A stretch of 64,000 nucleotides of DNA from Geodermatophilus tzadiensis (GCF_003002915.1 NZ_PVTG01000002.1:310001-374000), one strand, 5' to 3'. Shown: positions 8,026-18,501, counted from the first letter of the stretch. A program made the numbers and translations. Notes: a model not told the origin generated them from the letters alone.

Positions 8026-8645
8026 GCGGGAGCCCCCGAGGTCTGCGCGGCCAGCCGGCACCAGTCGGCGAGGACGGCGAAGGTGGCCCGGGCCGCGGCG
8101 ACCACCCGGCCGGCGTCGCCGTCGGCGGCCACGTGCTCGCGGGTGACCCGGCGGAAGGTGTGCCACATCGCGCCGGTGTCGGCGCCGTAGGGGCTGAAGC
8201 AGCGCAGCCGCGGGCCGCCGGCCAGTCCGGGCAGCGTGGCGAGGTGGCGGTCGATGACCGTCCCGCCCAGCGTGGAGCCCTCCAGCACGTACAGCCGGCC
8301 CAGCGCCTCGTCGGTGTCGCGGACCTCGGGCAGCTCGGGACGCTCGGGAGCGCCCTCCGGGTCGGCGCCGAGCGCGCGCAGGTCGGCGGCGTAGAGCCCG
8401 GCACGGCGGCGACGGTCCCACTGCAGCGCGACGGCGTCGCCGGGACGGCGGCGCGCCCAGGCGTCCAGGCCGGCCTCGGCCACCAGCCAGAAGGCGTGCA
8501 GCCGCCCCAGCGCGCCGACCAGGCGGTCCCGGTCGAGGTGCGGGTCCATCAGGTCGAGGGTGGTCTCGACCCGGTCGTGCTCCTCGGCGGTGGCCGTGCG
8601 CAGGTCCCGGAGGACGTCGCCGGCACCGCCCGCGTCACGAGGCAA
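8022..8645 (-). CDS. bphO: Biliverdin-producing heme oxygenase (BphO-type)
   Basis: The protein opens heme to biliverdin, the chromophore of the bacteriophytochrome it overlaps by four bases. The proximal heme ligand is the His in TATAEEHDRVE, close to the N-terminus, and GRLYVLEGSTLGGTVI is the typical distal-helix segment. A TTG start at 8645 is preceded by a strong GGGAGGAG five bases upstream, giving 207 residues. The ATG at 8666 has no visible ribosome site and would put that GGGAGGAG inside the gene. The upstream PucR-type gene ends only 40 bases before it, so the three genes may share a transcript. Confidence 0.9.
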   Translation of the reverse strand: MPRDAGGAGDVLRDLRTATAEEHDRVETTLDLMDPHLDRDRLVGALGRLHAFWLVAEAGLDAWARRRPGDAVALQWDRRRRAGLYAADLRALGADPEGAPERPELPEVRDTDEALGRLYVLEGSTLGGTVIDRHLATLPGLAGGPRLRCFSPYGADTGAMWHTFRRVTREHVAADGDAGRVVAAARATFAVLADWCRLAAQTSGAPA

Positions 8646-8685
8646 CGCCTCTCCTCCCGCAGCCATCAGCACCGTCGAGGGTAGG

Positions 8686-9855
8686 TCACCCCCGGGACGG
8701 CGTCGCGCGCGAGCGGTACTCACCCGTTCCGCCTCGCCCGGGGGAGCCGGGCGCGCGCGGGAGGCGGGCGCGGCGCAGCGAGGCGTGCACGAGCAGGCGG
8801 GTGTCGCCGTCGGCGAGGTCCAGGCCGGTCAGGGCGGTGATCCGGCCGAGCCGGTAGTACAGCGTCTGCCGGTGGATGCCCAGCGCCGCCGACGTGCGGG
8901 CCACGCTGCCGGCCGCGTCGAGGTAGGCCTCCGCGGTGGCGGCGAGCGCCGGCTCGGCCAGCAGCGGCGCCACCGCGGGGTCGGGCGCGGGCAGCGCGGC
9001 GGCGGTCCGCCAGCCGCCGAGCTCGGCCCACTGGGCGACCGGCGCCAGCCGGGGCACCAGCGCGGCGACGGCGGCCGCCACCCGGGCCTCGGCCCAGCGT
9101 GCCGGCAGGCCGGCGGCGTCGGGGCCGGCCGCGGACACCCCGGCACTGGTGCCGGCGGGCAGCCGGGCGAGCGCCGCCGACGCGGCGGCCGCGGCCGGGC
9201 GCAGGTCGGCCGGGGAGGCCAGCCGCACCAGGACGGCGACCTCGCCCCCGGGCAGCACCGCGGCGCCGGCCGGCGGGCGCCACCCGGCGGGCGGACCGGG
9301 GCGCGGGCGCAGCGCGAGCAGCGCCACGGGGCCCGGGCGCGCGGCCAGCGCGGCGACCGCCCGCTCGCGGTCGGCGCCGGTCCCGGTCAGGACGGCGGCC
9401 AGCGCGGCGCCGGGGTCGTCGTCGGCCTCCCGCTCGGCGAGCAGCCGGCCGGCGCGGGCGGCCAGGGCGACGGCCGCGGCCAGCGCCGGGTCGCTCGCGT
9501 CGTCGGGGTCGGTGCGGCCGCCGTCGAGCAGCCACAGGTAGCCCAGCAGCCGGCCGTCGGCGCGCACCGGCAGCAGCAGCCGGGTGAGCACGCCGGCCGC
9601 GGGGTCGGCGGGAGTGCGCACCGGCCCCTGCGCGCGGGCGATGCCGAGGTCCTCGAACCAGCGCCGGGTGTCCGGCGTCGAGCCGCGGCCGAGGATCGAG
9701 CGGGCGCGGACGGCGTCCATCGCGCCGCCGCCGTCGTCGTCGTCGGTGGGGTGGGCGCAGAAGGCGACCAGGGTGAAGTCGACGTCCTCCAGCGTCGCCG
9801 GGGCCTGCAGCAGCCGGGCGGCCTCGTCGACCACGTCCTGCAGGTCGGAGCGCAC
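8686..9855 (-). CDS. PucR/CdaR-family transcriptional regulator
   Basis: This 389-residue regulator has the characteristic C-terminal PucR helix-turn-helix (about residues 310-365): AYLDAAGSVARTSAALGIH followed by RQTLYYRLGRI. The long N-terminal part looks like a GAF-like sensor followed by a degenerate middle domain. It is divergent from the proline dehydrogenase gene, with 95 bases between, so it most likely controls proline catabolism. The start is GTG at 9855; no strong ribosome site is seen and an internal ATG is possible. Its 3' end is close to the heme oxygenase/phytochrome pair. Confidence 0.88.
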   Translation of the reverse strand: MRSDLQDVVDEAARLLQAPATLEDVDFTLVAFCAHPTDDDDGGGAMDAVRARSILGRGSTPDTRRWFEDLGIARAQGPVRTPADPAAGVLTRLLLPVRADGRLLGYLWLLDGGRTDPDDASDPALAAAVALAARAGRLLAEREADDDPGAALAAVLTGTGADRERAVAALAARPGPVALLALRPRPGPPAGWRPPAGAAVLPGGEVAVLVRLASPADLRPAAAAASAALARLPAGTSAGVSAAGPDAAGLPARWAEARVAAAVAALVPRLAPVAQWAELGGWRTAAALPAPDPAVAPLLAEPALAATAEAYLDAAGSVARTSAALGIHRQTLYYRLGRITALTGLDLADGDTRLLVHASLRRARLPRAPGSPGRGGTGEYRSRATPSRG

Positions 9856-9881
9856 CTGGACGAGTGTATGAAACGGCTTCC

Positions 9882-9922
9882 GACAGCTGTCCCTGGCCGG
9901 TGACGCGGCGCGGTCCTAGCGT
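9882..9922. promoter_or_regulatory. Candidate operator/promoter of the proline genes
   Basis: The 95-base divergent region between the PucR gene and pruB holds a perfect 10-base palindrome GACAGCTGTC (9882-9891). Downstream is TAGCGT (9917-9922), which resembles an actinobacterial -10 element. The palindrome is a plausible PucR binding site. This is suggested by position only. Confidence 0.3.
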
Positions 9923-9950
9923 CGGTGTCCCCCGAGGACGGAGGTGGCAC

Positions 9951-10883
9951 GTGCTCTCGCAGAAGGCCCTGCTCCTGGGCGCCGCCCGCCGACCCGCGCT
10001 GCGTCGCGTGCTGGTCGGCACCCCGCTCACCCGCCAGGTCGTCGACCGCTTCGTCGCCGGCGAGACGCTGCCCGAGGCGCTCGACGTCGTCCGCCGGCTC
10101 ACCGGGGAGGGCCTCGCGGTGACCCTCGACCACCTCGGCGAGGACGTCACCGACCGCGCCGAGGCCCAGCGCTCCCGCGACGCCTACCTGGCCGCCCTCG
10201 ACGGGCTGGCCCCGCTGGGCCTGGGCCGGCGCGCCGAGGTGTCGGTGAAGCTGTCGGCCTTCGGCCAGGCGCTGCCCGGCGGCTCCGACGTGGCGCTGGA
10301 GCTGGTCCGGCCGGTGGTCGAGGCCGCCGCCGCCATCGGCACCACGGTCACCCTCGACATGGAGGACTCCTCCACCGTCGACTCCACCCTGGGCGTGCTC
10401 GCCGAGCTGCGCCGCGACCACCCGGAGACCGGCGCGGTGCTGCAGGCCGCACTGCACCGCACCGAGGACGACGCCCGCGCGCTGGCGACGGCCGGGTCGC
10501 GGGTGCGGCTGGTCAAGGGCGCCTACGACGAGCCGCCGTCGGTCGCCTTCCAGGGCAGGGACGACGTCGACGCCGCCTACGCCCGCTGTCTCGGCGTGCT
10601 CATGCGCGGGCCGGGGTACCCCATGGTCGGCAGTCACGACCCGCGGCTGGTCTCGGTGGCCCAGCGCCTCGCGGCCGAGTACGGGCGGACGCCGGACTCC
10701 TGGGAGGTCCAGATGCTCTACGGCATCCGCCCCGACGAGCAGCGCCGGCTGACCGCCGAGGGCGTGTGCGTGCGCGCCTACGTCCCCTACGGCGCCGACT
10801 GGTACGGCTACTTCGTCCGCCGGCTCGCCGAGCGCCCCGCGAACCTGCGCTTCTTCCTGCGCTCCCTCGTCACCACGTCCTGA
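9951..10883 (+). CDS. pruB: Proline dehydrogenase
   Basis: This FAD enzyme oxidises L-proline to 1-pyrroline-5-carboxylate and passes electrons to the respiratory chain. At 310 residues it is the short monofunctional actinobacterial type, not a fused PutA. Conserved segments include VTLDHLGEDVTD, VSVKLSAFG, TLDMEDSS, VRLVKGAYDE and the C-terminal VRAYVPYGADWYGYFVRRLAERP typical of the FAD/substrate barrel. The GTG start at 9951 has GGAGG (9940-9944) upstream. It lies 13 bases before pruA in one operon and is divergent from a PucR regulator that probably activates it in response to proline. Confidence 0.95.
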   Translation: MLSQKALLLGAARRPALRRVLVGTPLTRQVVDRFVAGETLPEALDVVRRLTGEGLAVTLDHLGEDVTDRAEAQRSRDAYLAALDGLAPLGLGRRAEVSVKLSAFGQALPGGSDVALELVRPVVEAAAAIGTTVTLDMEDSSTVDSTLGVLAELRRDHPETGAVLQAALHRTEDDARALATAGSRVRLVKGAYDEPPSVAFQGRDDVDAAYARCLGVLMRGPGYPMVGSHDPRLVSVAQRLAAEYGRTPDSWEVQMLYGIRPDEQRRLTAEGVCVRAYVPYGADWYGYFVRRLAERPANLRFFLRSLVTTS

Positions 10884-10896
10884 TCCGGAGGCCCCC

Positions 10897-12522
<1,626 letters not shown>

Positions 12523-12771
12523 GCCGCCCGCGGCGACCGCCCGCAGGGAGCCGGCGGCGCAGCGTCACGGCGTGCGCGACGGGGACCCGGCCGGGCGGGT
12601 CCCGGGCCCCCGGGGGCCGGGAAGCGGTTGACGCGGGCGGGGCCGGTGGGGACGGTCCCGTCCGCACGGACGGCCCGGGCGCAACGAGGCAGGGAGGTCC
12701 GTCGTGGCCTGTCGACGTCAGGACCCGTCGCCACCCCTCCGGCGCCGGGCCCCGCACGGGAGGGAGCGTCG

Positions 12772-15102
12772 GTGGTGACGGCCGGGCCGCGCGACGGCAC
12801 GCTGCTGCAGCTGTCCGCCGGCGGTCGCGTGTGGACGTTCGACGGGTCCCGGCCGGTGGTCGTGGGCCGGGACCAGCGCTGCGACGTGCTGCTGCCGGAC
12901 CAGCAGGTCAGCCGCGTGCACCTGGGGCTGCGGCGCGACGAGCGCGGCTGGGTGGTCGAGGACCTCGGCAGCAGCAACGGCACCGCCGTCGACGGGACGG
13001 TGCTGCCGGCCGGGAGGCCGGACGGGGCACCGGGCACCGGGCGGCCGCTCGAGCCCGGGTGGGAGCACCGGGTGCGCCTGGGCCTGCAGGGCGGCCCGGA
13101 ACTGCTGGTCCGGTGGGCGCCCGTCACGCCCGGGCCGGTGCCGGGTCCCGGCCCGGCCGCGGGGCCGGTCGTCGTCATCGGCCGCGACCCCTCCTGCGAC
13201 GTGGTCGTCGCCGAGGACCCGCTGGTGTCGCGCCGCCACGCCGCCGTGCGCGTCACCGGCCCCGGCGCCGCCGTGCTGGAGGACCTGGGCAGCTCGAACG
13301 GGACGCACCTCAACGGGGTGCGCCTGACCGGGCCGGCGCCCCTCGGCCCCGGGGACACCATCGGCGTCGGGGGCACCATGGCCACCTGGGACGGCCGCGC
13401 GGTGCTGCTGCCGCGCGCCGGGGGCCGCCGCACGGCGACCCTCAGCGCGCGGCACCTCGGCGTCTCCACGCGCAGCGGCAAGCGCCTGCTCGACGACGTC
13501 ACGCTCACCGCCCGGGCGGGGCAGCTCGTGGCGGTCATCGGCCCGTCCGGTGCCGGCAAGTCGACCCTCCTCGGTGCGCTCACCGGCCTGCGCCCGGCCG
13601 GCATGGGACGGGTGACGTGGGACGGGCGGGACCTGTACGCGGAGTACGACCACCTGCGCCACCAGATCGGCCTGGTGCCCCAGGACGACGTGCTGCACCG
13701 CCAGCTGACCGTGCGGCGGGCGCTGGACTACGCCGCCCGCCTGCGGCTGCCGCAGGACACCACCGCGGCCGAGCGGGACCAGCGGGTGCGCCAGGTCCTC
13801 GCGGAGGTGGGGCTCTCCGCGCAGCTGGACCAGCGGATCGACTCGCTCTCCGGTGGCCAGCGCAAGCGCACCTCCATCGCCCTGGAGCTGCTCACCGCGC
13901 CGCAGCTGCTCTTCCTCGACGAGCCCACCTCCGGCCTGGACCCCGGGCTGGACCGGCAGGTGATGGAGGGCCTGCGGAGCCTGGCCGACGACGGCCGGGT
14001 GGTCCTCGTCGTCACGCACAGCGTGCTCGCCCTGGACCAGTGCGACCTCGTGCTGCTGCTGGCCACTGGCGGCCGGGTGGCCTTCTTCGGCCCCCCGCAG
14101 CAGCTGCTGTCGTTCTTCGGCGTGCCGGACCACGCGTCGGTCTTCCGGGTGATCGACGACCCCGTGTGGGTCAGCCGTTTCGCGGAGTCGCCGGTCCGGC
14201 AGGCCTACGTGGGGTCCACCTCGATCGTGACGCCGACCCCGCCGCCGGCCGGGCGGGCCCCGGCGCCGATGCGGCCGGCGCCGGTCCGCCAGCTGGTCAC
14301 GCTCGTGCGGCGCAACCTCGCCGTCGTGGCCGCCGACCGGCTGTTCCTGGCCCTGCTGGTCGGGATGCCGGTGGTCCTGGCGGTCATGGCGCACGCCTTC
14401 CCCGGCGAGGCCGGCCTGTCGCTGCAGGCGGCCGGCGGGGACCCCGCCGAGGCGCAGCAGCGGATCATCGTGTTGGTGGTGGGTGCCGCCCTGATGGGGG
14501 CCGCGCTCGCGGTCCGGGAGTTCGTCGCCGAACGCCCCATCTACCGCCGCGAGCACGCCGTGGGGCTGTCCCCGACCGCCTACCTGGCCGGCAAGGTGCT
14601 CGTCCTCGGCGGGGCCGTCGCGCTGCAGTCGGTGGCGTTCACCCTGCTGGCGCTCATCGGGCTGCCGGGGCCCGACGACCCGCGGGTGCTGCCCTGGGGC
14701 CACGGGGAGGTCGCCCTCGCGGCGGCCGGGGTGGGCGTGACGATGAGCATCGCCGCGCTGGCGGTCTCCGCGCTGGCGCGGTCCACCGACCAGACCATGC
14801 CGGCCCTCGTCGCGCTGGTGATGGGACAGCTGGTGCTCTGCGGCGGCCTGTTCCCGCTGGCCGACCGGGCCGGCCTGGAGCAGGTCTCGTGGCTGCTGCC
14901 GGCCCGCGCCGGCTACGCCGCGATGGCCGCGACGGCCGAGCTGCAACCCCTGTCCGGTCCGCAGCCGGACCCGCTGTTCACGCCCACCGCCGAGCGCTGG
15001 GCGCTGGACCTCGGGCTGCTCGCCCTCCAGGCGGCGGTGTTCCTGGCGCTGACCGCGTGGGCGCTGGCGCGGTCGGTGGCGCGCTCGGGCACCGCCCGCT
15101 GA
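12772..15102 (+). CDS. FHA-domain ABC transporter (ATPase and permease in one chain)
   Basis: This 776-residue protein has two N-terminal FHA domains (about residues 20-80 and 130-200), both with DLGSSNGT-type phosphothreonine-binding loops. An ABC ATPase follows with Walker A GPSGAGKST near 258, signature LSGGQRKR near 360 and Walker B LLFLDEP near 380. An ABC-2 type membrane domain occupies about 520-776. The layout matches mycobacterial Rv1747, which is controlled by Ser/Thr kinase phosphorylation and exports cell-envelope material. Here too the FHA domains probably read kinase signals. The GTG at 12772 lies after GGGAGG; 12775 is an alternative. No kinase gene is adjacent. Confidence 0.92.
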   Translation: MVTAGPRDGTLLQLSAGGRVWTFDGSRPVVVGRDQRCDVLLPDQQVSRVHLGLRRDERGWVVEDLGSSNGTAVDGTVLPAGRPDGAPGTGRPLEPGWEHRVRLGLQGGPELLVRWAPVTPGPVPGPGPAAGPVVVIGRDPSCDVVVAEDPLVSRRHAAVRVTGPGAAVLEDLGSSNGTHLNGVRLTGPAPLGPGDTIGVGGTMATWDGRAVLLPRAGGRRTATLSARHLGVSTRSGKRLLDDVTLTARAGQLVAVIGPSGAGKSTLLGALTGLRPAGMGRVTWDGRDLYAEYDHLRHQIGLVPQDDVLHRQLTVRRALDYAARLRLPQDTTAAERDQRVRQVLAEVGLSAQLDQRIDSLSGGQRKRTSIALELLTAPQLLFLDEPTSGLDPGLDRQVMEGLRSLADDGRVVLVVTHSVLALDQCDLVLLLATGGRVAFFGPPQQLLSFFGVPDHASVFRVIDDPVWVSRFAESPVRQAYVGSTSIVTPTPPPAGRAPAPMRPAPVRQLVTLVRRNLAVVAADRLFLALLVGMPVVLAVMAHAFPGEAGLSLQAAGGDPAEAQQRIIVLVVGAALMGAALAVREFVAERPIYRREHAVGLSPTAYLAGKVLVLGGAVALQSVAFTLLALIGLPGPDDPRVLPWGHGEVALAAAGVGVTMSIAALAVSALARSTDQTMPALVALVMGQLVLCGGLFPLADRAGLEQVSWLLPARAGYAAMAATAELQPLSGPQPDPLFTPTAERWALDLGLLALQAAVFLALTAWALARSVARSGTAR

Positions 15103-15121
15103 CCCCGCCGTCCGTCGATGC

Positions 15122-15652
15122 TCACGGCGGTCCCGGCCAGCGCACGAGGCCGTCGTCGCCGAGGACGGCACCCGCGGACGGTCGGTGCTCGGCCGACCGG
15201 CCGTCGGGCATGAGGTGGCGCACCGGCACCCCGCGGGCGAGGACGGCGACGTCGGCGACCAGCCGCCGGTGGCAGCGCCACCAGACGCTCTCGCTGCACA
15301 TCACCGCCACGGTCGCCGTCGCGGCCGCGTCCAGCACCTCGTCGAGCCCCGCGGCGAACTCCGCCGTCCGGGTGTGCGCGGCGTAGGCGGCGAACTGGGC
15401 GACGGTCCACCAGCCGTCGGCCACCGGCTCGTCCGCGGGCAGCCGGCGCCGGCCGCCGAGGCGGGCGTCCCACCGGTAGCCGATCCCCGCGGCCGGCAGC
15501 CAGTCCTCCAGCGCCTCCCGCTGCACGTCGGGGTTGGTCCGGCTGCCCGGGAAGCGGCGGACGTCGACGAGCAGACCGACCCCGCCCGCGGTCAGCCGGG
15601 CGGCGAGGCGGGCGCGGTCGTCGGGCCCGTGGCCCACGGTCAGCAGCGGCAC
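15122..15652 (-). CDS. DUF488 family protein
   Basis: This 176-residue protein has the DUF488 hallmarks LLTVGHGP at the N-terminus, LLVDVRRFPGSRTNP, and a cysteine/histidine motif MCSESVWWRCHRRLVAD. No activity is established for the family; conserved Cys and His suggest a metal or nucleic-acid related role. The GTG start at 15652 is 85 bases from a divergent MFS gene. The gene converges on the FHA-ABC transporter with a 19-base gap. Complete length, no oddities. Confidence 0.88.
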   Translation of the reverse strand: MPLLTVGHGPDDRARLAARLTAGGVGLLVDVRRFPGSRTNPDVQREALEDWLPAAGIGYRWDARLGGRRRLPADEPVADGWWTVAQFAAYAAHTRTAEFAAGLDEVLDAAATATVAVMCSESVWWRCHRRLVADVAVLARGVPVRHLMPDGRSAEHRPSAGAVLGDDGLVRWPGPP

Positions 15653-15737
15653 CCGCCACCCCTACCCGCCTCGGGGCACCGGCCCGGCGCCGGTCATGCT
15701 GGGCGGCCGGGGACGGTGCCCGGGCGAGGGGAGCGGC

Positions 15738-16892
15738 GTGGCGCAGGGGACGACGGGACGGCGGACGTCGCTGTGGCGGCTGCCGGCCATGCGCGCCCTG
15801 GTCGGGGCGACCGCCCTCGGCTTCGTCAGCTACTGCCTGACGCTGGCCTCGCTGCCGGCCTACGCGGTGCAGGGCGGGGCGTCCGCGGACACCGCCGGCG
15901 TCGTCACCGCGGTGTTCCTGCTGACCACCGTCGCCGTCCAGGGGCTGGTGCCGGGGCTGACCGCGCGCTCCGGCCCGGCGCCGGTGCTGGCCGCCGGCCT
16001 GCTCGCCCTCGGCGCCCCCGCCCCGCTGTACGCCCTCGGCGACTCCGTGCTGTGGCTCTCGGCGGTGTCCGCGGTGCGCGGCGCGGGGTTCGCGGTGCTC
16101 ACCGTCCTCGGCGCCACGCTGGCCGCCCAGGTGGCGCCGCCCGAGCGCCGCGGCGAGTCGATCGGCATCTACGGCCTGGCCATCGCGGTGCCCAACCTGG
16201 TGGGCGTCCCGGCCGGGGTGGCGCTGGTGCTCGGCGACCACCCGGTGCTGCTGGCCTGGCTGGCCGCCTGCCCCGTGCTCGCGCTGCCGCTGCTGCCGGT
16301 GCTGGCCCGGCGGGTGGCCCGGGAGCCGGTCGCCACGACGTCCTCGCGTGCCGCGGTGCGCGCCGCGCTGGCGCCGTCGGCGGTGCTGCTGGTGGTCACC
16401 CTGGCCGGCGGCGGGCTGGTCACCTTCCTGCCGATCGAGCGGCCCGACGGCGTCCTGGCGACGGCGGCGCTGCTCGTCTTCGGCGTCACCGGGGCGCTCA
16501 CCCGGTGGCGTGCCGGTCTGGTGGCCGACCGGGTCGGCACCGGCCGGCTGCTGCCCGTGGCCCTGGTGGGCGGGGCGGTGGGGCTGGCCCTGGTCGCCGC
16601 GGGCCTCGCGGGCGGCGACGCCTGGGTCCTGCTCGGCGCCGCGCTCTTCGGCGGGGGGTACGGCGCGGTGCAGAACCTGACGCTGGTGAGCGCCTTCGCC
16701 CGCGCCGGGGAGGGCGGGTCGACGGCGGCGAGCGCGCTGTGGAACGCCTCCTTCGACGCCGGCACGGCCGTGGGCGCGCTGGCGCTCGGCGTCGTCGCGG
16801 CCGGCGTCGGCCTGCCCTGGACCTACGTCCTCGTCGCCGCCGTCCTCGTGGCCGCGCTGCCGCTGGCCCGGGTGGCGACCCGGCCCGTGTGA
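15738..16892 (+). CDS. MFS transporter (drug-efflux-like)
   Basis: This 384-residue inner-membrane protein has about 12 hydrophobic segments. It has a loop after TM2 (GLVPGLTARSGPAP), an RGAGFAVLTVLGATLAA segment and a central loop rich in Arg (ARRVAREP). This matches sugar-efflux/drug-resistance MFS proteins. The GTG start at 15738 follows GAGGGGAG; longer forms would add a non-hydrophobic leader across the divergent promoter. The substrate is unknown. It converges with the Lrp gene, leaving only 3 bases between stops. Confidence 0.85.
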   Translation: MAQGTTGRRTSLWRLPAMRALVGATALGFVSYCLTLASLPAYAVQGGASADTAGVVTAVFLLTTVAVQGLVPGLTARSGPAPVLAAGLLALGAPAPLYALGDSVLWLSAVSAVRGAGFAVLTVLGATLAAQVAPPERRGESIGIYGLAIAVPNLVGVPAGVALVLGDHPVLLAWLAACPVLALPLLPVLARRVAREPVATTSSRAAVRAALAPSAVLLVVTLAGGGLVTFLPIERPDGVLATAALLVFGVTGALTRWRAGLVADRVGTGRLLPVALVGGAVGLALVAAGLAGGDAWVLLGAALFGGGYGAVQNLTLVSAFARAGEGGSTAASALWNASFDAGTAVGALALGVVAAGVGLPWTYVLVAAVLVAALPLARVATRPV

Positions 16893-16895
16893 GGG

Positions 16896-17327
16896 TCAGC
16901 GCAGCACGGAGGTCAGCAGCAGGCTGGTCTGGCTGTTGATCACGCCGGGGACGGCGCGGATGCGGTTGAGCAGCCGGTCGAACTCGGCGAGGTCGGCGGT
17001 GCGGGTCTCGGCCACGAGGTCCCAGGCGCCGTTGGTCGAGTGCATCGACTCGATCTCGGGGAAGCCGCGCAGCCGCCGGATGACGTCGTCGGTGGAGCGG
17101 CCCTCGACCTCGATGAGCGACACCGCGCGGACCCCGCCGGCCGCGGCCTCGTCGCGCATCCGCACGGTGAACCCGACGACGACGTCCTCGGCGACCAGCC
17201 GGTCGAGGTGGCTGGTGACCGTCGCGCGGGTGACCCCGAGCCGGCGGGCGAGCTCGGCCACCGGCGCCCGGCCGTCCTCGCGCAGGGCCGCCAGCAGCCG
17301 CCGGTCGAGGTCGCTGAGCTCCGCCAT
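16896..17327 (-). CDS. Lrp/AsnC-family transcriptional regulator
   Basis: This 143-residue protein has an N-terminal HTH (LSDLDRRLLAALREDGRAPV, then ELARRLGVTRATVTSHLDRL) and a C-terminal RAM amino-acid-binding domain ending in VPGVINSQTSLLLTSVL. It starts at ATG 17327; the longer frame upstream lies in the intergenic control region. It is divergent from an ornithine cyclodeaminase gene and probably controls it in response to ornithine, arginine or another amino acid, as is common for Lrp genes beside ocd. The effector is inference. Confidence 0.93.
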   Translation of the reverse strand: MAELSDLDRRLLAALREDGRAPVAELARRLGVTRATVTSHLDRLVAEDVVVGFTVRMRDEAAAGGVRAVSLIEVEGRSTDDVIRRLRGFPEIESMHSTNGAWDLVAETRTADLAEFDRLLNRIRAVPGVINSQTSLLLTSVLR

Positions 17328-17367
17328 GCGCAGACCGTACGACCGAGCGCCGCGATGTGACCAGCTC

Positions 17368-17406
17368 CTGCACACGATGCACTCGCTCTGCTCATTGCCC
17401 GTGCAG
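17368..17406. promoter_or_regulatory. Candidate Lrp-binding inverted repeat
   Basis: CTGCAC (17368-17373) and GTGCAG (17401-17406) form an inverted repeat about three helical turns apart, in the 124-base region between the divergent Lrp and ornithine cyclodeaminase genes. Such spacing suits multimeric Lrp proteins. Evidence is position and symmetry only. Confidence 0.35.
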
Positions 17407-17451
17407 ATCGCCCATCCCTAGCGTTCTCCCCGTCGAGAGGAGACCGTCGTC

Positions 17452-18489
17452 ATGACGCTGTTCGTGGACGTCCGCAACATGGTCCGCTGGGTGGTCGAGG
17501 CCGGGCCCGAGCGCGTGATCGCCGGGATCGCCGAGTACGTGGAGGACGACTTCCGCCGCTGGGAGTCCTTCGACAAGACCCCCCGCGTCGGCAGCCACAC
17601 GCCCTACGGCGTCATCGAGCTCATGCCGACCAGCGACGGCGAGACCTACGCCTTCAAGTACGTCAACGGCCACCCGAGCAACCCCGCCCGCGGCTTCCAG
17701 ACCGTGAGCGCCTTCGGTGCCCTCTCCGACGTCTCCAACGGCTACCCGGTCTTCCTCGCCGAGATGACGCTGCTGACCGCGCTGCGGACGGCGGCGACCT
17801 CGGCCATGGTCGCCCGGCTCCTGGCCCGGCCCGACTCCCGCCGCCTGGCGCTGATCGGCGCGGGCAGCCAGTCGGAGTTCCAGGCGCTGGGCATGCGGGC
17901 GCTGCTCGGCATCCGCGAGGTCGCGGTCTGGGACACCGACCCCGACGCCATGGCCAAGCTCGCCCGCAACCTGACCCCGCTCGGCTTCGACGTCACCGTG
18001 ACCTCCTCCGGCCGCGAGGCGGTGCGCGGCGCCGACGTCGTCACCACCTGCACCGCGGACAAGGCCCGCGCGGTCGTGCTGCCCGGGGAGTGGGTCGAGC
18101 CGGGCGTGCACCTCAACGCCATCGGCGGCGACTGCCCCGGCAAGACCGAGCTCGACCCCTCGATCCTGCTGCGCGACGACGTCACCGTCTTCGTCGAGTT
18201 CCCGCCGCAGACCCGCATCGAGGGCGAGATCCAGGCGATGCCGGCCGACTTCCCGGTGACCGAGCTGTGGCAGGTGCTCACCGGCCGCGCCCCCGGCCGG
18301 ACGTCGGCCGGGCAGGTCACCCTGTTCGACTCCGTCGGCTTCGCGATCGAGGACCACTCGGCGCTGCGCTACGTGCGCGACCAGGTGCGCGGCACGCCGT
18401 GGGTGGACGACGTCGACCTGGTGGCCGAGCCCGAGGACCCGAAGGACCTGTTCGGCATGCTCGGCGCGATGACCCCGATCGGCTCCTGA
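17452..18489 (+). CDS. Ornithine cyclodeaminase family protein
   Basis: This 345-residue protein belongs to the OCD/mu-crystallin family. It has the substrate-side TYAFKYVNGHPSNPARG, the Rossmann motif LALIGAGSQSEFQALG, an NAD-binding acidic residue in VAVWDTDPDA, and GVHLNAIGGDCPGKTELD. Ornithine cyclodeaminase converts L-ornithine to L-proline and ammonia using bound NAD. That would link to the pru operon 5 kb upstream, but some family members act on other amino acids. The ATG at 17452 follows GAGAGGAG. It is divergent from an Lrp regulator. Confidence 0.9.
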   Translation: MTLFVDVRNMVRWVVEAGPERVIAGIAEYVEDDFRRWESFDKTPRVGSHTPYGVIELMPTSDGETYAFKYVNGHPSNPARGFQTVSAFGALSDVSNGYPVFLAEMTLLTALRTAATSAMVARLLARPDSRRLALIGAGSQSEFQALGMRALLGIREVAVWDTDPDAMAKLARNLTPLGFDVTVTSSGREAVRGADVVTTCTADKARAVVLPGEWVEPGVHLNAIGGDCPGKTELDPSILLRDDVTVFVEFPPQTRIEGEIQAMPADFPVTELWQVLTGRAPGRTSAGQVTLFDSVGFAIEDHSALRYVRDQVRGTPWVDDVDLVAEPEDPKDLFGMLGAMTPIGS

Positions 18490-18501
18490 GCTCCCGGCTT
18501 C

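Noticed and set aside
5665-8190. Plus-strand open frame of 841 codons
   Set aside because: It lies antisense to the phytochrome and heme oxygenase genes, both supported by motifs.
12605-12618. Palindrome GGCCCCCGGGGGCC after pruA
   Set aside because: It is short and of trivial composition in such GC-rich DNA; a terminator is possible but not supported enough.
12718-15171. Long minus-strand open frame of 817 codons
   Set aside because: It lies antisense to the FHA-ABC transporter, which has clear ABC and FHA motifs in the plus frame.
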